From positions 1-64,000 of the IMG/VR virus record IMGVR_UViG_3300032304_000956: a stretch of DNA of 64,000 bases; one strand, given 5' to 3'. This DNA comes from a virus. The translations under genes and the position numbers were made by a program. Positions 1 through 7,654 of this stretch are shown here, one piece after another; position 1 is the first letter of the stretch; each line of letters starts with the position of its first letter. The notes under the pieces were generated by a model. It was not told where the DNA came from, made no database searches, and saw only the letters and a program-made list of their open reading frames with translations.

Positions 1-240
1 GGAGATCATGATCCGCGCAAGTGGACTATCATGGTTGATCCTAACAATACAAGCTTGCTAATAACATGCTATGAAAACAAAGACTCTCAAGGTGAATTTA
101 TGTTTGAGTTCAATGACGGAGGTAATCTTTTCCCAAAGAACTTCAATTTGAAAACAAATTCTATGGAAGTCATCGTAACTGTATTGATCGAACGCAATGT
201 TAATCAAAAAGCAGACGACGATGAGTTTATTAAAAAATAA
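1..240 (+). CDS. 5'-truncated hypothetical protein
   Basis: The frame is open from the first base of the window, so the gene starts outside it; 79 residues are visible, ending FIKK before TAA. The Met at position 31 is probably internal because coding-like sequence (DPRKW) continues upstream of it. I recognise no domain. Alternating hydrophobic stretches (SLLITCYE, GEFMFEF, VIVTVLIE) suggest beta strands, and the C-terminus is charged. The next gene has its own late promoter, so this is probably the end of an upstream operon. Confidence 0.6.
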   Translation, partial: GDHDPRKWTIMVDPNNTSLLITCYENKDSQGEFMFEFNDGGNLFPKNFNLKTNSMEVIVTVLIERNVNQKADDDEFIKK

Positions 241-264
241 ACATGGATAAAGTTCTTTAACTTC

Positions 265-271
265 ATAAATA
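265..271 (+). promoter_or_regulatory. Late promoter ATAAATA
   Basis: ATAAATA ends 5 nt before ATG 277. It would drive the 277-2903 block, unless a middle promoter further upstream reads through. Confidence 0.5.
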
Positions 272-276
272 ATTAC

Positions 277-573
277 ATGGACGACGAGCCACCGGGAGAT
301 GAGAATGTCGATGACGACATTAAAAAAATTCTTATCGATTCTATCAAAATGAAAATTCGAGATACTCGAACAAAACCTTCAAAAGTTAGAACAAATCAAG
401 CTATTGTATCATCTCTCAGTGAGTTTTTGGTGTGTTTTAAATTAATTGGTTATGATATTGATGGAAATCCTGTGAATCTCACAGTTACTCATACAAAAAT
501 GGATAAATCCGCATTGGATAACGCTTTTGTGGAAGAAATTACCCAATTCATGACCGATAGAATGATGGATTAA
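277..573 (+). CDS. Hypothetical acidic protein, 98 aa
   Basis: An unrecognised protein. The N-terminal 20 residues are very acidic (DDEPPGDENVDDD). A basic stretch follows (KMKIRDTRTKPSKVRTNQ), and the C-terminal half is mixed alpha/beta (FLVCFKLIGYDIDGNP). The start is fixed by the late promoter 5 nt upstream. The TAA stop shares its last A with the next ATG (TAATG), so translation of the two genes is probably coupled. Its position before primase suggests a replication or accessory role, but nothing in the sequence shows one. Confidence 0.6.
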   Translation: MDDEPPGDENVDDDIKKILIDSIKMKIRDTRTKPSKVRTNQAIVSSLSEFLVCFKLIGYDIDGNPVNLTVTHTKMDKSALDNAFVEEITQFMTDRMMD

Positions 574-869
574 TGAAGATTCCTAAAATAATAACAAATA
601 TTCTAACAAAAAAGAAAACATCACCTAAATTTGGTGATGTTTTTGCTGTTAGTATGGGGGACTATGCAGGCCAAATGCTAGTTTTTATCAAAAAAACAGA
701 TGACAATCTCTGGTTTTTGTCAATGCCCAAAATGCAAAATCAAGAAATCCCGTTGGACAAGTTTGACTTCGGGTTGGAGCATGGTATAATAGAGTATGTT
801 GAACGCCTCCCTAAGTCTGTCCGCGATATTACAAGGGCTCAATTCTCGCAAAACGAGACAGCGCATTGA
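573..869 (+). CDS. Hypothetical protein, 98 aa
   Basis: An unrecognised protein with a Lys-rich N-terminus (KIPKIITNILTKKK) followed by a compact beta-rich body (FGDVFAVSMGDYAG, DNLWFLSMPK) that could be a small barrel. It is coupled to the preceding gene through TAATG. The longest primase frame overlaps its last 74 nt. That is unusually long for this genome and makes a later primase start likely. Confidence 0.55.
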   Translation: MKIPKIITNILTKKKTSPKFGDVFAVSMGDYAGQMLVFIKKTDDNLWFLSMPKMQNQEIPLDKFDFGLEHGIIEYVERLPKSVRDITRAQFSQNETAH

Positions 870-1905
870 TTTGCCAGATGATTATGTGGTAGCGAAGTTC
901 TATGAATTTGGATTTCAACCACAACACAACAAATACAATGGCACCTATCAATGTGGGTGCCCTATTTGTAGAGAAGGTAAGAGTCTAGGACGCAAGAAAA
1001 GATGCTTCTATATTCCAGATCAGGATCTTATATACTGCCATAACTGCGGCTGGAGCAGTCAGCCCCTAAAATGGGTCATGAAGGTGTCTGGATTAGAAGA
1101 ATTTGAGATTCTAAATGAATTGGAAGATGAGTCTTATGACTTGATGGATGCGTCCACATTGAATGAACCCGTCAAAACAGTTGTAAAACAGCCAAGTTTA
1201 CCCGATGACTGTATTAATTTGTATGATCCAGCGCAAATTGCGTATCATTCAAAGAATTCTATGGTAAAAGCAGCGTTAGACTATGCAACTAGACGGCATT
1301 TGTTTACTGCTGTTAATAAATGCGATGCATTATACTTCTCTTTGACTGATAAAACACATAAACATAGACTCATATTGCCATTCAAAGACGAAAATAACAA
1401 GATTGTCTTCTATCAAAGTCGAAAAATCTTCGATTGGGATGAAAGACCAACGTATTTGTCTAAAATGAATGCTGATAAGACACTTTTTGGTATAGATAGG
1501 GTAGATGGAAGCCTAAATGATAGTATTTTCATCTTTGAAGGCCCTATCGATGCTTGTTTTGTGCAGAATGGTCTTGCCGTTGGGGGTATTACTAAGGGAG
1601 ATATACTGTTTAACCCTCTTCAAAACGAACAAATGGTCGGTTTGAAGCTATTTGACCATATTTGGTGCCTTGATAGTCAATATTTGGACGAAACCAGTCG
1701 AGAAAAGAGCTTGCATCTACTCCAAAATGGAGAAAGGGTGTTTATTTGGCCTGAAAATATCGGAACACTGTATAAAGACCTCAATCAAGTGTGTGTTGAG
1801 CAGAATATCAACAAGATTCCATGCTCATTCATCAAAAAGCACACATACGAAGGCCCACAGGGCATAGTTAAATTAAATTTGATAACAGGAAAGATAAAAA
1901 AATGA
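796..1905 (+). CDS. DNA primase (T4 gp61-like, zinc finger plus Toprim)
   Basis: It should make RNA primers for lagging-strand synthesis. At residues 53-85 a four-cysteine zinc ribbon is visible (CPIC, then CHNC). In the C-terminal half there is a Toprim core: IFIFEGPIDACF supplies the catalytic Glu (EGPIDA) and IWCLDSQYLDE the acidic Asp patch. The 369 aa length is close to gp61 (about 340). The ATG at 796 overlaps the previous gene by 74 nt. A TTG at 871, just after that gene's stop, would leave 27 residues before the zinc ribbon and is a plausible true start. The stop overlaps the methyltransferase start by 4 nt (ATGA). The family assignment is firm; the start is not. Confidence 0.85.
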   Translation: MLNASLSLSAILQGLNSRKTRQRIDLPDDYVVAKFYEFGFQPQHNKYNGTYQCGCPICREGKSLGRKKRCFYIPDQDLIYCHNCGWSSQPLKWVMKVSGLEEFEILNELEDESYDLMDASTLNEPVKTVVKQPSLPDDCINLYDPAQIAYHSKNSMVKAALDYATRRHLFTAVNKCDALYFSLTDKTHKHRLILPFKDENNKIVFYQSRKIFDWDERPTYLSKMNADKTLFGIDRVDGSLNDSIFIFEGPIDACFVQNGLAVGGITKGDILFNPLQNEQMVGLKLFDHIWCLDSQYLDETSREKSLHLLQNGERVFIWPENIGTLYKDLNQVCVEQNINKIPCSFIKKHTYEGPQGIVKLNLITGKIKK

Positions 1906-2903
1906 GTAAACTTAAAGTATTGAGTCTGTTTAGTGGTATCGGAGCCTTTGAGAAGGCTTTGACCAACAAAGATGTGGATTTTGAAGTCGTAGGTTTTAGC
2001 GATATTGATAAATATACAGTCCAAAGCTACTGTGCTATACATAATGTAGATGAATCTCTTAATCTTGGAGACGTTACAGAGATTAAAACCGATGAATTGC
2101 CCGATTTTGACCTATTGGTGGGCGGAAGCCCTTGTCAAAACATCAGCAAATGCGGGAATGTCAAAGGTTTGAAGGGTGATGAGTCCAAATTGTTCTATGA
2201 TTATGCTAGAATACTCAATGATAAGCTTCCAAAGTATTTTATCTTCGAAAATGTTGATAATTTGCTCCAAGTTAATGATGGAGAAGACTGGAAGATCGTT
2301 TCAGCTGAATTATCCAAGAATTACAAGATAAAATCTCAAGTCTTAGACTCCAAATACTACAATATACCTCAAAGTCGTAAAAGATTGTTCGTTGTGGGTG
2401 TTAGAAACGATATAGACGAAGAATTTAGCTTCACACCGAGCTTAATACCCACTTCTTTGACCATGAATGACATAATGGACGAGGATGCTGCTGAAAGCCT
2501 GTTTATAACCAACTTTAACGGTCGATATGATGACATTATCGAGAATAACGAGGTCGTATCTGTTAATAAAGGCAATAAAATCAAAAAAGTTGGCAATATC
2601 TACCCAAAGAACGGTCAGAATGGCAATATTTACTCTCCTCACGGCCTATCACCCACCCTTAGAAGCGGTCAGGGCGTTGTAGGCAATGGCATTGGCAGTA
2701 ATAACGCCCCAAAGGTGCTATTAGACGATGGAACTGTGAGAAAGCTTAGTTCTAAGGAGTGTTGGAGGCTTATGGGCTTCTCAGATGCTGATTACGAAAA
2801 TTGCGTTGCGAAAAATGTATCCGCAACGCAATTATACAAGCAATCAGGTAATGCTATAGTCGTTAATGTAATCGAATCTATAGTGGATGACCTTTTAAAG
2901 TAG
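1902..2903 (+). CDS. DNA (cytosine-5) methyltransferase
   Basis: A Dcm-type C5 methyltransferase of 333 aa. The family motifs appear in order: I, LSLFSGIGAFEKAL (SAM binding); IV, GGSPCQNIS with the catalytic Cys; VI, FENVDNLL; VIII, QSRKRLFVVGV; and X near the C-terminus, QSGNAIVVNVIES. All key residues are present, so it should be active. No restriction partner is adjacent, which suggests an orphan enzyme protecting phage DNA or marking it. The start overlaps the primase stop (ATGA). The 3' end overlaps a convergent endonuclease gene by 26 nt. Confidence 0.93.
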   Translation: MSKLKVLSLFSGIGAFEKALTNKDVDFEVVGFSDIDKYTVQSYCAIHNVDESLNLGDVTEIKTDELPDFDLLVGGSPCQNISKCGNVKGLKGDESKLFYDYARILNDKLPKYFIFENVDNLLQVNDGEDWKIVSAELSKNYKIKSQVLDSKYYNIPQSRKRLFVVGVRNDIDEEFSFTPSLIPTSLTMNDIMDEDAAESLFITNFNGRYDDIIENNEVVSVNKGNKIKKVGNIYPKNGQNGNIYSPHGLSPTLRSGQGVVGNGIGSNNAPKVLLDDGTVRKLSSKECWRLMGFSDADYENCVAKNVSATQLYKQSGNAIVVNVIESIVDDLLK

Positions 2904-3924
2904 GTGCTGGTTGGTTGAATTTTAATATTTCTAAGATTTCATCACCCGAATTACTGAATATTATAGTAATATAATTATATCCTTTGTTTACAGCGGCTGT
3001 TCGTTTAGCTTTATTTAAATCAAACATATCGTTATATGTGAATTGGCATTTAACTTCGACTAATAAATTTTTATTTTTTATGTATATATCTGGGAAATAT
3101 GTTTTATTTTTCCCTTTAAATTTATATCGAATATTTGGAACTTTTCTACCAGTTTGAATGTCATTAACATCAATTTTCATGGTTTCAATCAGGTATTTAA
3201 TACCTTGAGGTTCGAACCCTTGTAAATGACTGAACCTACGACCATGAATATCAGATGATTTAAATTTATATCTATTAATATTTGATTTTTCATAAATTTC
3301 AGGATGCTGCATTGGATTTTCAACGCCATACTTGGCAATATATGCGTCCTTTTTTCGTTCGTGTGTAGTTGGAAGATTCGCAGATTCAGTTGATGTCCTT
3401 AAACATATACCCAATTTTAAAAATTTTGATCTTAACCCAGTTGGTGTTATATTATATTTTTGTCCTATCACCTCTAATGTGCTCCCACTTTCATACATTT
3501 CAATAGCATCTTTCAAATCATCTTTATTCTGAAGTTTTCTTGCAATATTTTTAACTTTACCATCTTCTGTTTTACGACTCTCATCAGCTGACCGTATCTC
3601 AACATTTGATTTTTTTAAAAAAGTCTTAATTGCGCCATATGAACATCCTATTATTTTCCGAATAGTTTGAATTGTTAGCTTATCTACGGTATACATTTTA
3701 ATAATATTAGTTTCATGCCCATCTATTTTAGGACTTGCTGCTGATCTAGGTAATTTTCCATTTTTAATTATAATATTTTTAATTGCCTTTCTATCACATT
3801 GATATATTTTAGATAATTTTGATACAGATATTTTATCATCTAGGTGCTGTTTAATTATTTCTTCTTCTTTACCTTGCAAACACAGCAGTTTGCTTTTCCA
3901 AACTACGTCATACTTTAACTTCAT
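2878..3924 (-). CDS. Free-standing homing-type endonuclease, PD-(D/E)xK fold
   Basis: A 348 aa protein. The N-terminal two thirds contain several helix-turn-helix-like repeats (VSKLSKIYQCDRKAIKN, LTIQTIRKIIGCSYGAIKTF, LEVIGQKYNITPTGLRSK), suited to binding a long DNA site. The segment KYGVENPMQHPEIYEKS is typical of phage endonucleases. A nuclease core follows: YFPDIYIKNKNLLVEVKC gives the PD and ExK residues. ATG 3924 is chosen over ATG 3957 because a late promoter ends 5 nt upstream of it and ATG 3957 lies inside a terminator hairpin. It is on the opposite strand to the methyltransferase and overlaps its 3' end, as expected for an invading gene. Very AT-rich. Confidence 0.7.
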   Translation of the reverse strand: MKLKYDVVWKSKLLCLQGKEEEIIKQHLDDKISVSKLSKIYQCDRKAIKNIIIKNGKLPRSAASPKIDGHETNIIKMYTVDKLTIQTIRKIIGCSYGAIKTFLKKSNVEIRSADESRKTEDGKVKNIARKLQNKDDLKDAIEMYESGSTLEVIGQKYNITPTGLRSKFLKLGICLRTSTESANLPTTHERKKDAYIAKYGVENPMQHPEIYEKSNINRYKFKSSDIHGRRFSHLQGFEPQGIKYLIETMKIDVNDIQTGRKVPNIRYKFKGKNKTYFPDIYIKNKNLLVEVKCQFTYNDMFDLNKAKRTAAVNKGYNYITIIFSNSGDEILEILKFNQPAPTLKGHPL

Positions 3925-3929
3925 GTTAA

Positions 3930-3936
3930 TATTTAG
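3930..3936 (-). promoter_or_regulatory. Late promoter CTAAATA
   Basis: 5 nt before ATG 3924 of the endonuclease; decides its start. Confidence 0.6.
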
Positions 3937-3944
3937 AGCAAGCA

Positions 3945-3979
3945 AAAAAAAACTCAACGTATATCGTTGAGTTTTTTTA
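3945..3979. terminator. Bidirectional rho-independent terminator
   Basis: Stem ACTCAACG / CGTTGAGT with a 5-nt loop, flanked by an A-tract on the left and a T-tract on the right, so it can stop transcription either way. It ends the leftward 4510-4004 transcript just before the endonuclease promoter. Confidence 0.85.
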
Positions 3980-4003
3980 TTTTTTAATTTTATTAGTTAG
4001 AGG

Positions 4004-4510
4004 TTAACAAAACATGTTTAATCCTTGAGCACCAAATTGCAATAAACTCAAACCGGATGATACTGCCCAAATTACATACTTATACTTGGCATTCTTAGTC
4101 TGAGCCATGAATCCAAGGAAGTTTTGGTGCAATGCAGCCAAGTCAGAAGCAACACGGGATATTTTGGTCTGTTGAGATTGCTTCATCTTATCAAGAACGG
4201 TATCAGCTTCGGCATTTGCCAAACGAGATTGAATACTATTAGGATCTTCGCTGTTCAAAACAACGAGGAAGTTCTCAATTTGGTCAATCCAGCCTTGTAA
4301 TTCATTAACAATTTGTGAATTTCTCTTGGAAATAGCGTCTGCTAGTTCACTGTGCGCTGTTGTGACATCAGGACCGTTCATAGTGGTGTCATACTCACTT
4401 GGATCTACACCATCATCAATGGATTGCTCCATAGCTTGACGTTCCAACATATCATCTTCGGCAGCTTCATTCAAGAAATACATGAATCTTTCAGCAAATA
4501 GTCTATTCAT
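4004..4510 (-). CDS. Helical protein with candidate capsid-targeting N-terminus
   Basis: A 168 aa, mostly helical protein (QSRLANAEADTVLDKMKQSQ, RVASDLAALHQNFLGFMAQ) with an acidic region near residues 15-45 and a hydrophobic C-terminus ending FGAQGLNMFC. The start at 4510 follows the fixed 5-nt spacing from the late promoter; ATG 4516 overlaps the promoter. The N-terminus MNRLFAERFMYFLNEAA contains LNE before Ala, matching the T4 prohead-protease (L/I)xE rule, so it may be an internal head protein. This is inferred from the tag and from similar tags on other genes here. No family is recognised. Confidence 0.6.
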   Translation of the reverse strand: MNRLFAERFMYFLNEAAEDDMLERQAMEQSIDDGVDPSEYDTTMNGPDVTTAHSELADAISKRNSQIVNELQGWIDQIENFLVVLNSEDPNSIQSRLANAEADTVLDKMKQSQQTKISRVASDLAALHQNFLGFMAQTKNAKYKYVIWAVSSGLSLLQFGAQGLNMFC

Positions 4511-4515
4511 ACTCA

Positions 4516-4522
4516 TATTTAG
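4516..4522 (-). promoter_or_regulatory. Late promoter CTAAATA (divergent pair, left)
   Basis: 5 nt before ATG 4510; back to back with the rightward promoter at 4533. Confidence 0.6.
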
Positions 4523-4532
4523 TCTCGGGAAG

Positions 4533-4539
4533 ATAAATA
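4533..4539 (+). promoter_or_regulatory. Late promoter ATAAATA (divergent pair, right)
   Basis: 5 nt before ATG 4545; only about 10 nt separates it from the leftward promoter. Confidence 0.6.
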
Positions 4540-4544
4540 ATGTT

Positions 4545-4913
4545 ATGGCTAAAGGAGATTCTCCATATTCAACAGGTTTTTTATCATCAAACATTGATTA
4601 TGATACAGATACAAAGAATGCATTTGAACAAATCAAGGATGAGGAGAATATGACATCGCAGGGACCGATGACTTTGCCGTTTGAATTGACTCTAATTCCT
4701 CAATATCTTGGAACTATCGTTCTAAATGCTGTAGAAGCATCTAAAACAATCTCAAAAATTGAAGATTCTGAAAATTTTGGAAATATTGATGATTTATTGA
4801 AGCTCAGAGACGGAATTGACAAGATAATACACTATTTGGTCCGAAATACCGACAAAACGCTTGCAAAATACGCAATTGGTGCTAGAGTAAGGGCTGATGA
4901 AGATGAAGAATGA
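4545..4913 (+). CDS. Hypothetical virion-associated protein, 122 aa
   Basis: The frame is open further upstream, but the late promoter places the start at MAKGDSPYS (4545). The N-terminus is polar. The centre (FELTLIPQYLGTIVLNAVEASKTISKIED) and the C-terminal half are helical, and it ends RADEDEE. No family is recognised. Late transcription suggests a structural or assembly role. It overlaps the next gene by 17 nt. Confidence 0.6.
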   Translation: MAKGDSPYSTGFLSSNIDYDTDTKNAFEQIKDEENMTSQGPMTLPFELTLIPQYLGTIVLNAVEASKTISKIEDSENFGNIDDLLKLRDGIDKIIHYLVRNTDKTLAKYAIGARVRADEDEE

Positions 4914-5376
4914 TCCAGACTGGAAGCTGATTGGAGCTAAAATCGTCGCTGCGCTATTAATTGCCTATAGTTTGACGACTTTTAAGATTCCATTTACGAA
5001 TACATTTAGTTTATTAACAGCTTTAATAATACTATTCGAATCTTTCTTTCCAAGAAAGACTCTCATTCCTCCCGCTCCTGAACTTCAGGTATCAGATCTT
5101 CAAAAATTTGAAGAATTACTGCAAGAAAAGGACGAAGTGATCGCGTCTTATGAAACTATGCTGGATGAGCAAGTGGTTTCAATTCCATGTAATTGCGGAT
5201 CTACTCTTTTTAAAGGTATTTTGATCCCAAATGCTGAAAATCTTTGTAAATGTGCCAAATGTTCGGAAACATACAAGGTTTTTGTGAGCTATGACAGCAT
5301 TTTGATTGCAGAACCCCTCACAACAGAAGCAGTTTTTGACAATATTAAATCTATTGTTCCTGAATCTATTGATTAA
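4897..5376 (+). CDS. Membrane protein with zinc-ribbon-like C-terminus
   Basis: A 159 aa protein. Residues about 10-48 form two hydrophobic segments (IGAKIVAALLIAYSLT and FSLLTALIILFESFF). A short coiled region follows (LQKFEELLQEKDEVIASYE). The C-terminal third has paired cysteines, CNCGS and CKCAKC, consistent with a zinc ribbon facing the cytoplasm. No named family. It is co-transcribed with the preceding gene. ATG 4903 is an alternative start. Confidence 0.6.
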   Translation: MKMKNDPDWKLIGAKIVAALLIAYSLTTFKIPFTNTFSLLTALIILFESFFPRKTLIPPAPELQVSDLQKFEELLQEKDEVIASYETMLDEQVVSIPCNCGSTLFKGILIPNAENLCKCAKCSETYKVFVSYDSILIAEPLTTEAVFDNIKSIVPESID

Positions 5377-5382
5377 ACACTG
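5375..5382 (+). promoter_or_regulatory. AAACACTG box upstream of ATG 5400
   Basis: One of five AAACACTG copies found 15-18 nt before a start codon, often 3 nt before a TANNNT hexamer. Candidate non-late promoter element; role inferred only from position and recurrence. Confidence 0.35.
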
Positions 5383-5399
5383 TGGGATAGTAACATTCT

Positions 5400-5636
5400 A
5401 TGAACACCGTTACCCTAACCAGAAAAGCAGGAATTGTAGAAGAAATGAGCCTTTCATCGTTTGCTCGATGGGCTTGTTTGATAGAAGCATTTGAATTTAT
5501 TGATGAAAAAGCAGGTGAATTGGGTCTTAATCTGGAAGATGTTGTAAAACCTCTTGCAATCGACCAGTATATTAATGAAAGATTCCCTGCTATGCTACAT
5601 GACGTTACTATAGAGTCAAAATCAGGTAATATTTGA
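5400..5636 (+). CDS. Hypothetical helical protein, 78 aa
   Basis: A small protein of unknown family. After a short strand (NTVTLTRKAGIVEEM) it is predicted largely helical (FARWACLIEAFEFIDEKAGEL). It has an AAACACTG box rather than a late promoter in front, so it may be expressed earlier than its neighbours. Its 3' end overlaps the convergent glycosyltransferase by 15 nt. Confidence 0.55.
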   Translation: MNTVTLTRKAGIVEEMSLSSFARWACLIEAFEFIDEKAGELGLNLEDVVKPLAIDQYINERFPAMLHDVTIESKSGNI

Positions 5637-6455
5637 TTTGATTTCCTCTTCAATAGACAAAATGTAATCATCATCGACCACTTCTTTAAAGTGGTCTTTC
5701 AATTCATCGAGTGGAAGCCCCAATTCTTTGAACCCGATCATATAATTACGGAATCGGGCTTTTAAATTATTGGGGTAGGACACTCCATTTGGGCGTTGGA
5801 ACCTATGCATCCATCTTAAAAACGGTAAACAGAGTGTTGTTTTACCGTGTTTTTTGTATTTGGTGTGAATGTATCCTTCTTCTCCTCCAAATCCTCTGAA
5901 ATTCTTGTTGAAACCGAGCCAACTATCTTTTCTACAAGCAAAAAGCCCCAATCCTTGCGATGCAATTTCAAAAGGCTCATTATTAGGATCAATTCCTCGG
6001 TCATCAGTTCCCCATGTTCCCCACATATGCGAACGCCACTCTAAATTAAAGTGGGTTGATATGTTTTTCATGTCATCATACAACAATGGACCTTGTAAAA
6101 GATTACCTCGATCCTTCCCAGCATCAAAAAACTCAATTAATTTCTTAATAGCGCCTGATTCTACGAACACATGGCTGTCCATACACAATACATAAGGAGT
6201 ATCAGCCAATTCAAACACTTTATTTCGAACAATTGTTGAATTATACTTCGTAAATGGCAAATATTGAACAGGTTCTTGTATCCATTCAATATATTCGCGT
6301 AATGATTTACCGTGTTTGCTCGTTGGGTTGTTATCAATGATAATAAACTCAACATCATCCAATATTTCCTTATGAAACATTCGAATTGATTGCAATGTAA
6401 AATAAATACCGTCAAAATCATCATGGACAGCCATGCCTATTGTTAATTTTTTCAC
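5622..6455 (-). CDS. GT-A fold glycosyltransferase with DSH motif (GT2/GT27-like)
   Basis: A 277 aa protein starting at GTG 6455. The N-terminus KKLTIGMAVHDDFDGIYFTL is a GT2-type nucleotide-sugar fold start, followed by FIIIDNNP. At about residue 115, LCMDSHVF contains DSH, the metal-binding triad typical of polypeptide GalNAc-transferases (most GT2 enzymes have DxD). Around residue 190, GFGGEEGYIHTKYKKHG resembles the WGGEN acceptor region of that family. It lies 11 nt downstream of a Thr/Ser-rich mucin-like gene in the same direction, so the acceptor could be that protein. The GT-A call is firm; donor and acceptor are inferred. No lectin domain is attached. Confidence 0.8.
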   Translation of the reverse strand: MKKLTIGMAVHDDFDGIYFTLQSIRMFHKEILDDVEFIIIDNNPTSKHGKSLREYIEWIQEPVQYLPFTKYNSTIVRNKVFELADTPYVLCMDSHVFVESGAIKKLIEFFDAGKDRGNLLQGPLLYDDMKNISTHFNLEWRSHMWGTWGTDDRGIDPNNEPFEIASQGLGLFACRKDSWLGFNKNFRGFGGEEGYIHTKYKKHGKTTLCLPFLRWMHRFQRPNGVSYPNNLKARFRNYMIGFKELGLPLDELKDHFKEVVDDDYILSIEEEIKSNIT

Positions 6456-6466
6456 TTCTGTAATTA

Positions 6467-6838
6467 TCAGAATCCTAATTTATTGCAACTGCCAGTTTTA
6501 ATAGAACATTCTAACACCAACGGAGATATTGTGGTGACTTTAGCGGTTGTTGTGCTTGTAGTGATGTAAATTACAGGACGTAGGGTCGTTGATATGCTAG
6601 AAGGGCTTGTAAAGCTTGGTGGTAGGACGAATGGACGTATCGTTGTTGTTGGAGATAATGTGACTGTTGATACAGGAGGAAATACAGTAGGTGTTGTAGT
6701 GGATGTATCTGTAGTGCCAGTTGATGTATTTGTGGTGCTCTCCGTAGTAGTATTTGTGGTCGGTCCTGCTGTAGTGCTAGTGCTAGTGCTGGTGCTAGTT
6801 GAAGTTTCCGGTGGGAATGATGTAGGGTCATCGGCCAT
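6467..6838 (-). CDS. Mucin-like Thr/Ser/Pro-rich protein
   Basis: A 123 aa protein in which 40 residues are Thr and 20 are Ser. Residues 12-60 are almost pure S/T repeats (TSTSTSTST, then TTNTTTESTTNTST) and Pro-rich spacers follow. The C-terminus is different (LVLECSIKTGSCNKLGF) and carries two cysteines. It sits in the leftward tail operon, 3 nt after the lectin-like gene and 11 nt before the glycosyltransferase. Such a composition is a classic O-glycan acceptor, so I infer a glycosylated extended stalk at the tail periphery. The reverse complement is also open (Val-rich) but is a shadow. Confidence 0.7.
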   Translation of the reverse strand: MADDPTSFPPETSTSTSTSTSTTAGPTTNTTTESTTNTSTGTTDTSTTTPTVFPPVSTVTLSPTTTIRPFVLPPSFTSPSSISTTLRPVIYITTSTTTAKVTTISPLVLECSIKTGSCNKLGF

Positions 6839-6841
6839 ATG

Positions 6842-7654
6842 TTACGGATATACTCCAGATAAAGTGTTATAGGTTAATGATCCCAATGATTGTATCTTTG
6901 CAAAAGGAACAATTTCAGTAGTGGTATCTTGGGCGGTGCCTTGAACATGGAAATTCTTAAAAAACATAGTCGCTGGACTATTTAAAGATGATATTGGGGA
7001 ACAGAATGTAAATCCAGCCTTCAATCCAACTTTCTGCGTCAGATAATCTCCAATATATACAGATGTTAAAGTCTGATAAGATGAATCTGTATCATATTTA
7101 AAATCTATCGATATTGTATCTGTGTTTGCATATCTAAATCGCAACGTTTTGTAAGTTTTGGTAGATGAAAGTATTGAAAATGTTGAGTTAAGACTGGATA
7201 ATGACACATTGTAAATTACATTATCTGATCCTTCTCTTATTATGATACTGTTGCGCTTAGTTTGATCCAATCCAACTCCTCCTCTGTTTGCTGATGACAA
7301 CGCGAACAATCCAGTAGTGTCAAATGCAATACAAAGATCACCAACTGTATCATTTCCGTTATTGCCTTCTAATACAATTCGATTGTAATCTTCAGTAAGA
7401 ATAAAATCACCAGATTCAGTTACTAAAAACGCAGATGCTGGTAAATTATCGCTATATCCGAGATACTGGCCCGGAATGGCGGATGTGTTTTGCGTTCTTG
7501 ATGTTAAAAACGTGCAAAATCCAGCTTCAGTTCCAGTCAACGCATATTGAAAACTCCAAGTTATATCATAGCTTGGGTTATATTCATTATTGTTATCAAC
7601 AAACGCGAAGTATTTCGCATTTGCTGGTAATTTTATGTCCGCTGGGAAGCTCAT
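6842..7654 (-). CDS. Beta-rich, lectin-like tail protein
   Basis: A 270 aa beta-strand protein. The pattern DITWSFQYAL, EAGFCTFLT, GQYLGYSDNL and FAKIQSLG resembles a concanavalin/L-type lectin sandwich, although I see no complete metal-binding signature. ATG overlaps the preceding fibre gene stop by 4 nt (ATGA). Its place at the distal end of the baseplate and fibre operon suggests a carbohydrate-binding adhesin or fibre tip. Family membership is tentative. Confidence 0.55.
   Translation of the reverse strand: MSFPADIKLPANAKYFAFVDNNNEYNPSYDITWSFQYALTGTEAGFCTFLTSRTQNTSAIPGQYLGYSDNLPASAFLVTESGDFILTEDYNRIVLEGNNGNDTVGDLCIAFDTTGLFALSSANRGGVGLDQTKRNSIIIREGSDNVIYNVSLSSLNSTFSILSSTKTYKTLRFRYANTDTISIDFKYDTDSSYQTLTSVYIGDYLTQKVGLKAGFTFCSPISSLNSPATMFFKNFHVQGTAQDTTTEIVPFAKIQSLGSLTYNTLSGVYP

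Noticed and set aside
3925-3957. Upstream in-frame ATG (3957) for the endonuclease gene
   Set aside because: It lies inside a terminator hairpin, whereas ATG 3924 has a late promoter at the standard spacing.
5676-5698. Hairpin GACCACTT / AAGTGGTC inside the glycosyltransferase gene as a terminator for the + operon
   Set aside because: It is followed by only a weak T-run and lies within coding sequence; it may be coincidental.
6594-6872. Val-rich 92-codon open frame on the + strand opposite the mucin-like gene
   Set aside because: A shadow of the Thr-rich repeats (ACN codons read as GTN). It has no promoter or start signal, and the - strand frame fits the operon.
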